A stretch of DNA of 7,138 bases, taken from positions 1 to 7,138 of the forward strand of contig DJEQ01000058.1 of the NCBI GenBank assembly GCA_002431355.1. Reading direction: 5' to 3'. This document shows, in pieces, positions 1 through 4,036 of the stretch. Numbering within the stretch: position 1 is the stretch's first letter; each line of letters begins with the position of its first letter. This DNA is from Oribacterium sp. UBA5894 (lineage in GTDB: Bacteria > Bacillota > Clostridia > Lachnospirales > Lachnospiraceae). Position numbers and translations under genes: made by a program. The notes beneath the pieces were generated by a model that was not told the origin of the DNA, did no database searches, and saw nothing but the letters and a program-made list of their open reading frames with translations.

Positions 1-3
1 CAA

Positions 4-32
4 CGGAGCGTTTTCATCAGGAAAACGCTCCG
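4..32. terminator. Perfect 12-bp stem-loop at the left edge, possible terminator
   Basis: CGGAGCGTTTTC (4-15) and GAAAACGCTCCG (21-32) are exact reverse complements around a 5-base loop, ATCAG. Read on the minus strand, it is the first strong hairpin downstream of the membrane-protein gene ending at 217, about 185 bases past its stop. The three bases after the stem on that strand are TTG and then the window ends, so a T-run cannot be checked. On the plus strand no T-run follows (ATTGCAG). It could be an intrinsic terminator for minus-strand transcription or a stand-alone extragenic hairpin. The structure is certain, the function is not. Confidence 0.45.
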
Positions 33-53
33 ATTGCAGAGGGCCTAGTGCTT

Positions 54-119
54 CTTAAGGTCCGATTTCATGTTTTTCCGGTCCTGGAGTACTGGTTTCT
101 GGCGGCACCCCTCCCCCGG
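54..119 (-). repeat. Degenerate extragenic repeat, copy A
   Basis: Read on the minus strand, this stretch aligns almost end to end with plus-strand 7072-7138. Shared blocks, in order, are GAGGGG/GAAGGGG, GAAAC, AGTACT/AATACT, GACCGG and the exact 15-mer AAATCGGACCTTAAG (reverse complement of 54-68). It also shares CATGTTTTTCCG (69-80) exactly with copy B at 164-175. No open frame with coding character covers it. It appears to be a small dispersed intergenic element and not a gene. Confidence 0.55.
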
Positions 120-144
120 TCCCGGAATATTTTGAATGGTGCTG

Positions 145-205
145 CCCCTCCGGGGACCCGTGACATGTTTTTCCGTGTTGTCCGTTCTGGGGGGCGCGCA
201 TTCTG
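145..205 (-). repeat. Degenerate extragenic repeat, copy B, with short GC hairpin
   Basis: This copy shares the 12-mer CATGTTTTTCCG (164-175) with copy A (69-80), at a spacing of 95 bases. Weaker matches flank it: a GG-CC block on one side and TTCTGG on the other. At 145-155 is a hairpin, CCCC-TCC-GGGG. Read on the minus strand it gives CCCCGGAGGGGCA followed by an ACC, which closely matches CCCCGAAGGGGCA and its ACC at the right end (7072 onward). Copy B is more diverged than A. It lies directly behind the stop codon at 217-219, in the 3' untranslated region of the membrane-protein gene. Confidence 0.4.
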
Positions 206-216
206 GAAAACCGCGT

Positions 217-867
217 TTACAGCACAGAGCGCTTCCGTGCATGCGTTGCGATCTCCTCGATTCGGTCGGCGAGCGCCACGTCGTAGCCCTCATAGCCGCG
301 GTAGCGGGAGACGGCGGTGAGAATCTGCTGCTTTACAGCGGGCGCAAGACCCGAGAAGCCGACGTTCTTCATGGCATCGAGGAGGTCCTGCATCTGCGCC
401 GTCGTTGGCTGCATGGCCGCGACCTGTGCGAAGGCACGCACCATGCCATCCGAGCGGAGTGCTGAAAGACCCGTGACGAGAATCAGTGCACCGCCCAGCA
501 TGACGAGGGCGGCGAGAATCATGAGTGGGCTGTTCTGCTTTCGAACCGTGAGCAGAACGAGAAGACCACAGGCACAGCCAACACCGCCGATGAGGGTGAA
601 TTTCTGCGCATTGCGACGGTAGGTCGCGAGGGCGGATTCGCCCGCCTGAACCGGTGGCTTCACTGGAGCGGCCGTCGTAACGTCGCTTGCATCTGATCCC
701 TGTGAGAGGGCTTCTGCATCCATGGTGGAAGCATTGCTCTTAACTGTCTCGCTGTCCGCAGGGACCGAAGCTTCCGAGTGGCGTTCAGCACCGGCTTCTG
801 CCGCGTCCCCCTCTGCCTGATTTCGAGCGACGAGCGCATTGACTTCCTCAAATGTACGATGATCCAT
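217..867 (-). CDS. Hypothetical two-helix membrane protein with disordered N-terminal half
   Basis: I do not recognise this 216-residue protein. Residues 1-80 are rich in Ala, Ser, Glu and Asp and look disordered. Two hydrophobic segments follow, at about 91-108 and 115-137, joined by a short turn containing R109 and K110, which suggests a membrane hairpin. Residues 140-216 look soluble and mostly helical, with a basic C-terminus (HARKRSVL), and are probably cytoplasmic along with the N-terminus. There is no signal peptide or catalytic motif. ATG at 867 is chosen because AAGGA lies about 11 bases upstream and a good promoter sits at 929-957. An in-frame ATG at 969 lies upstream of that promoter and would add a basic, non-conserved-looking leader. 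The gene appears monocistronic and is divergent from the HPr-like gene. The stop is TAA at 217-219. A scaffold or envelope role is possible, but nothing in the sequence proves it. Confidence 0.75.
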   Translation of the reverse strand: MDHRTFEEVNALVARNQAEGDAAEAGAERHSEASVPADSETVKSNASTMDAEALSQGSDASDVTTAAPVKPPVQAGESALATYRRNAQKFTLIGGVGCACGLLVLLTVRKQNSPLMILAALVMLGGALILVTGLSALRSDGMVRAFAQVAAMQPTTAQMQDLLDAMKNVGFSGLAPAVKQQILTAVSRYRGYEGYDVALADRIEEIATHARKRSVL

Positions 868-898
868 AAAGGTTTCTGTCCTTCTTTCTTCTTTTTTA

Positions 899-917
899 TG
901 TGTCCTGCGTGGACACA
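899..917 (-). promoter_or_regulatory. 7-bp inverted repeat in the 5' leader of the membrane-protein gene
   Basis: TGTGTCC (899-905) and GGACACA (911-917) pair perfectly around a 5-base loop. The repeat starts just downstream of the predicted transcription start (about 922) and ends about 32 bases before the ATG at 867. No T-run follows on the minus strand, so it is not a terminator. A repressor operator or an mRNA-stabilising hairpin fits the position, but the sequence does not distinguish them. Confidence 0.35.
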
Positions 918-928
918 AACTATAGAAA

Positions 929-957
929 ATTTTACCTGTTCCTGCACGATTTCTCAA
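929..957 (-). promoter_or_regulatory. Sigma-70-type promoter for the membrane-protein gene
   Basis: Read on the minus strand, TTGAGA (957-952) and TAAAAT (934-929) each match the consensus hexamer at 5 of 6 bases and are separated by exactly 17 bases. Transcription would start near 922, giving a leader of about 55 bases before the ATG at 867. Confidence 0.65.
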
Positions 958-969
958 GTCCTCTTCCAA

Positions 970-1260
970 TCTGAATTACGAATGGAATGCCTCTCCAGAG
1001 ACAGGAAGCTGAGATCAGAAGGCGACGATAAAGGACTTCAGGGTCGCCTCTAAAGGAAAACAGAGAGGTCGGAAATTTTCAGACCACAGGTCGGAGATCA
1101 TCAGATCCGTCTTTTTGACAAAAAAACGACAAAAACCCGCAGAATTCCGTGCTTTCGTTAGAATATCCAAAAAATTTACAAAGTCTTAATAATGATCACA
1201 AAATGTAATTTTTGTTCAGCAGAATGCCACAAACTGTATAAATATACATACAAATTTTGG
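970..1260. other. Divergent intergenic region with repeats and A/T-rich tract, no gene
   Basis: I see no credible coding sequence or RNA gene here. AGGCGAC (1020-1026) and GTCGCCT (1043-1049) form a 7-bp stem with a 16-base loop. Two imperfect direct repeats start at 1066 and 1088, entered separately. GACAAAAA occurs at 1117-1124 and again at 1128-1135, one helical turn apart. From about 1120 the DNA becomes visibly A/T-rich up to the promoter at 1273-1301, as upstream promoter regions often are. A weak second plus-strand promoter is possible: TTGTTC (1212-1217), 19 bases, TATAAA (1237-1242). Confidence 0.4.
1066..1108. repeat. Two imperfect direct repeats, 22-bp period, possible regulator sites
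   Basis: The first copy (1066-1085) and the second (1088-1108) share AGGTCGGA, then AT, TCAGA and CC, with one inserted base in the second copy. The first is also an imperfect palindrome (1067-1085): GGTC-n-GAAA against TTTC-n-GACC. A 22-base period, about two helical turns, would put the copies on the same DNA face, as expected for a bound dimeric regulator between two divergent genes. This is an inference from arrangement alone. Confidence 0.3.
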
Positions 1261-1272
1261 ACTTTTTTGTTC

Positions 1273-1301
1273 ATGACAATCCTTTTTTTCGATGGTATTA
1301 T
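1273..1301 (+). promoter_or_regulatory. Sigma-70-type promoter for the HPr-like/metallopeptidase operon
   Basis: ATGACA (1273-1278), a 17-base spacer and TATTAT (1296-1301) each match the consensus at 5 of 6 positions. The upstream DNA is A/T-rich. The predicted start near 1308 gives a leader of about 62 bases containing the alternative hairpins described at 1323-1367. Confidence 0.65.
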
Positions 1302-1322
1302 CCCGAAAAACAAAAAGATGTA

Positions 1323-1367
1323 GGGGAGGTTTTTTCTGTTTCCTCCCGGAGATTCAAGTAGGAGGAA
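1323..1367 (+). promoter_or_regulatory. Leader with mutually exclusive hairpins over a strong ribosome binding site
   Basis: The ribosome binding site GGAGGA (1361-1366) precedes ATG at 1370. TTCCTCC (1340-1346) can pair with GGAGGAA (1361-1367), 7 bp with a 14-base loop, which would hide the site. GGGAGG (1324-1329) can instead pair with CCTCCC (1342-1347), 6 bp with a 12-base loop, which would free it. The three purine/pyrimidine segments therefore form an anti-anti-, anti- and Shine-Dalgarno arrangement, as in translational switches. The pairings are plain in the sequence. A regulatory function is inferred, and short G/A-rich segments can produce such pairings by chance. Confidence 0.35.
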
Positions 1368-1369
1368 TT

Positions 1370-1600
1370 ATGAGCACATTAAACATTATGTTACAGGATC
1401 GCGAAGCAGTTTCTGAATTTGTTGCAGCGACCACCAGCATGCCGTTTGATATGGATCTCGTACAGGGCTCTCGTGTAGTAGATGCAAAATCACTTCTGGG
1501 TATTTTATATATGGGACTTGGCAAGGTCCTGAACTTAAAGCTTGCCAGCGAGCATGTTCCTGTTGCAGAGAAGACACTGAAGAAGTTTATCGTTCAGTAA
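1370..1600 (+). CDS. HPr-like protein lacking the phosphocarrier histidine
   Basis: This 76-residue protein resembles the HPr fold of the sugar phosphotransferase system. The clearest match is VVDAKSLLGILYMGL (residues 36-50), which corresponds to the HPr segment around the regulatory serine. Ser41 aligns with HPr Ser46, the target of HPr kinase. The active-site His15 should fall near residues 10-12, but that stretch reads DRE, and the only histidine is His62. It therefore cannot carry phosphate the usual way, and a regulatory or structural role is more likely. Similar His-less HPr-like proteins occur in clostridia (general knowledge, not searched here). ATG at 1370 is set by GGAGGA four bases upstream; an in-frame ATG at 1292 lies inside the promoter. 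The metallopeptidase gene begins one base after the stop. Codons are A/T-richer than in the minus-strand operon. Confidence 0.8.
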   Translation: MSTLNIMLQDREAVSEFVAATTSMPFDMDLVQGSRVVDAKSLLGILYMGLGKVLNLKLASEHVPVAEKTLKKFIVQ

Positions 1601-1601
1601 G

Positions 1602-2189
1602 ATGAGGTATACGCTTCCAGATGGCGGGCAGCTCAATGTATACATTGAGCGAAGCCGTCGTCGCACCATCGTGATATCGGTGAGTCCGAAGGCAGAGATC
1701 ATTCTTAAGCTCCCTTTGCACACGACAGACGAAGAAGTCAAGCATATACTTTCAGCGCATCGTGACTGGATCCGCACCCATGTGGAGCAGGTCCAGTCTG
1801 CGCGTAAAAGTGCAGAAAATGTGCAGTCACTCACGATGGAGGAGCTTCGGAAGCTTACAGCGCAGGCTGCACGCTACATCCCGACGCGGGTTGCCGTTTA
1901 TGCAGCACAGCTTCAGGTCAGCTATGGGCGCATCACGATCCGGCATCAGCGTACCCGCTGGGGCAGCTGCAGTATGAAGGGAAATCTCAACTTCAACTGC
2001 CTTCTTATGGAGGCACCACCGGAGGTTCTCGACTATGTGGTGGTGCATGAGCTCTGTCATCGACTGGAGATGAACCATGGCCCGCGCTTCTGGGCGCTGG
2101 TGGAACAGGTGCTGCCAGGCTATCGGGAACAGAAGACCTGGCTTCGGGAGCATGGGACGGTCCTCATGGGACGACTGGAGACAGAATAA
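1602..2189 (+). CDS. YgjP-type zinc metallopeptidase (M48/DUF45-like)
   Basis: This 195-residue protein has the layout of the YgjP/DUF45 family. An N-terminal beta-rich half (about 1-60, with ERSRRRTIVISVSPK at 16-30) is followed by a helical linker and a C-terminal zincin domain. The conserved RTRWGSCS lies at 117-124. The zinc motif HELCH is at 149-153, with His149 and His153 as ligands and Glu150 as catalytic base, and His159 in NHGPRFW is the likely third ligand. No signal peptide or membrane segment is seen, so it should be cytoplasmic. Physiological substrates of the family are poorly known. It starts one base after the HPr-like stop and has no clear ribosome binding site, so it probably depends on translational coupling. 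A perfect 20-bp palindrome covers codons 11-16 and adjoining bases. Its TAA stop lies within the A-run of the following terminator. Confidence 0.88.
   Translation: MRYTLPDGGQLNVYIERSRRRTIVISVSPKAEIILKLPLHTTDEEVKHILSAHRDWIRTHVEQVQSARKSAENVQSLTMEELRKLTAQAARYIPTRVAVYAAQLQVSYGRITIRHQRTRWGSCSMKGNLNFNCLLMEAPPEVLDYVVVHELCHRLEMNHGPRFWALVEQVLPGYREQKTWLREHGTVLMGRLETE
1631..1650. repeat. Perfect 20-bp palindrome inside the metallopeptidase gene
   Basis: GCTCAATGTATACATTGAGC is identical to its own reverse complement, with no spacer. It lies 30-49 bases into the metallopeptidase frame, covering codons for Leu-Asn-Val-Tyr-Ile-Glu. A dimeric DNA-binding protein could use such a site, and in RNA it could form a hairpin with a short loop near the coupled start. 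The encoded peptide is plausible for the family, so coding chance remains possible. Confidence 0.5.
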
Positions 2190-2225
2190 AAAAAGGAATG
2201 CAGGCAATCCTGCATTCCTTTTTTT
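2188..2225. terminator. Bidirectional Rho-independent terminator between convergent operons
   Basis: GGAATGCAGG (2195-2204) pairs perfectly with CCTGCATTCC (2209-2218) around CAAT. Seven T's follow (2219-2225) and seven A's precede it (2188-2194), so it has the terminator form on both strands. On the plus strand it begins at the metallopeptidase stop codon (2187-2189). On the minus strand it lies about 50 bases past the carboxypeptidase stop (2270-2272). It should end both operons. Confidence 0.93.
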
Positions 2226-2269
2226 GCTCCTTATGCGTATCGATTCAGCTTCTCAGATACGTAAGCGCG

Positions 2270-4036
2270 TTATTTCTTCCTTTTTCGCCGTCCGGTCCGG
2301 CTGTTCAGCATCATATCGCGGCGCGCCTTCTGCTCCCTTGTGAGGTCTCTCGTATGCTTCAGCATGCGCTTCCGCCGACGGGAACGGAGGAACTCCTCCC
2401 GTCGCTCGAGGAGATAATAGATTCCGAAGACGAGGCCTGCGATCAGTGCGATGATTGCGAGAATCACCAGCACGCGAAGGATCGGCTTCGGCAGCTCGAT
2501 CCGCCCCTTTTCACGATTCAGCACGATCGGTGCATGCTGTGCGCTCGTTTCCTGTGGCAGCTGTCCAGCCACCGTCGGCTGTGCGGCGGCTTCTGTCCCC
2601 TCGCTAAGGTGAATGGTCTCTGGAATGGTTTCCTGTACCTTCGATTCCATGACGGCGGCATCCTGCGCCGCGGCGGCCTTTTCCTCGCTTTCATCCGTGA
2701 GTCGAACATAGGCCTTCCCGAGACTTCGACCGTCCATGCTGTAGTCGACCCGCGCAAAGGCCCCCTCCGTCTTTTCCTGATCCGAAAGATCATAGGACAG
2801 GCTTCGGGTGACGCTGTCGAAGCTTTCGGATTTCGGAAGTGTCACATGATCCCCATCATCGATCGTGAACTCGAGCGTGTTCACGAGAGGAATGCCATCG
2901 ACCTTCAGGTTGGAGGCGAGCTCCTGAAAGCTGTCATCCGCGGTCCCGACGGACAGCGACTGAAAGCTGTTATAGCCGAAATCAAAGAGATTCTTCGTGT
3001 CCCGGTACTGCGAATTATGACCATTCAGAATGACGCAGATGAGGGTCATCCCATCCCGCTCACAGGCCGTAACCAGGGTGTTTCCGGCGAGGGTTGTATA
3101 GCCTGTCTTTCCGGCAAAGACACCCGGATAGTACTCGGAGAAGGAACGACGCATCATATGATGATGCGCATAAATCGTATTTTCCGGTGCATCCTCATTC
3201 GGATACTTGCTGATCGGTGCATGTGTGTAGACCTGCGTTGCATCAATGGCCCGGAAGGTCTCATTCTGAATCGCATACTGCATGATCTTTGCATAATCTG
3301 CGGCACAGGTATAGTGCTCTGGATTATTGAGACCGGATGGATTTGCAAAATGTGAATTTACGCAGCCGAGCTCCGCCGCCTTCTGATTCATGAGCTCTGC
3401 AAATTTTTCGTTGGAGCCGGCAATGTACTCGGCGAGTGCATTGGCACAGTCATTCGCGGACTGCAGCAGAAGCCCATAGAGGCAGTCCCGCACCGAGAGC
3501 TTGTCACCCGCGATGGCACCGATGACGGTGGAGTTCTCCTCGAGATTCGTATTGACGGCTGCATTGGAAAAGGTCACCTTGTCCTCGAGATTCGTACAGT
3601 TTTCGAGGACAATGATGGCGGTCAGCACCTTTGTGATGGACGCCGGATAATAGGCGGTCGTTGCATTCTTTTCGTAGAGCACCGCGCCGGAATCGGCATC
3701 GATCAGAATGGCACCCTCGGATTCAACGCTAAAATCCGGTGTTGGCCAGCTCGCCGCATAGGCGGTGAGGGGCAGAAGTCCGAGCGTCGTAAGGGGCTGC
3801 TGCAGGATGCTTCCGAGTGCGGTGGAGCGGTGCTGTCGATCGCCGCCGGAGCTTCGGCGAGGTGCTGTGTCTCGGTCAGCGGTCGAGCGGTCCTGCCGGA
3901 CTTCCGTGCGGGCGTCTGCCGTCGGCATGAAGCTCGCCGAAGGCAACGCTGCAGACAGCACGGTGAGGGCACTCAGCATAAGAAGACTTCGCCATGCGAA
4001 GCGCTGTATCGGTTGTACGTGTTTTTTATCCTTCAT
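2270..4036 (-). CDS. Serine-type D-Ala-D-Ala carboxypeptidase (peptidase S11, DacA/DacF-like)
   Basis: This 588-residue enzyme should remove the terminal D-alanine from peptidoglycan stem pentapeptides outside the membrane. The penicillin-binding signatures are complete and in order: PASITK with nucleophile Ser133 and Lys136, SAN at 193-195, and KTG at 310-312. A basic N-terminus and hydrophobic core (residues 1-42, ending ADA) form a signal peptide. An Arg/Ser/Asp-rich stretch (43-72) and a second hydrophobic segment ending TAYA-ASW (to about 96) precede the catalytic domain. A PBP5-like C-terminal region (about 365-450) and an Ala/Glu/Gln-rich linker lead to a membrane helix (about 519-543) and a strongly basic tail (544-588). 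The usual C-terminal anchor in this family is an amphipathic helix, so a full membrane span is a variation. The start overlaps the kinase stop by 11 bases and has only a weak GGGA upstream, so translation is probably coupled. Confidence 0.93.
   Translation of the reverse strand: MKDKKHVQPIQRFAWRSLLMLSALTVLSAALPSASFMPTADARTEVRQDRSTADRDTAPRRSSGGDRQHRSTALGSILQQPLTTLGLLPLTAYAASWPTPDFSVESEGAILIDADSGAVLYEKNATTAYYPASITKVLTAIIVLENCTNLEDKVTFSNAAVNTNLEENSTVIGAIAGDKLSVRDCLYGLLLQSANDCANALAEYIAGSNEKFAELMNQKAAELGCVNSHFANPSGLNNPEHYTCAADYAKIMQYAIQNETFRAIDATQVYTHAPISKYPNEDAPENTIYAHHHMMRRSFSEYYPGVFAGKTGYTTLAGNTLVTACERDGMTLICVILNGHNSQYRDTKNLFDFGYNSFQSLSVGTADDSFQELASNLKVDGIPLVNTLEFTIDDGDHVTLPKSESFDSVTRSLSYDLSDQEKTEGAFARVDYSMDGRSLGKAYVRLTDESEEKAAAAQDAAVMESKVQETIPETIHLSEGTEAAAQPTVAGQLPQETSAQHAPIVLNREKGRIELPKPILRVLVILAIIALIAGLVFGIYYLLERREEFLRSRRRKRMLKHTRDLTREQKARRDMMLNSRTGRRKRKK

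Noticed and set aside
1292..1369. Upstream in-frame start adding 26 residues to the HPr-like protein
   Set aside because: That ATG overlaps the spacer of the predicted promoter, and ATG at 1370 has a strong ribosome binding site at the right distance and fits the family length.
3153..3168. Short palindrome CATCATATGATG in the carboxypeptidase gene
   Set aside because: It is only 12 bp and arises from the consecutive His and Met codons of HHHMM; this is not unusual for a region of this size.
2198..3355. Long plus-strand open frame of 385 codons
   Set aside because: It lies entirely antisense to the carboxypeptidase, begins inside the terminator hairpin, and its translation has no recognisable domain. 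It is a by-product of GC-rich codons on the other strand.
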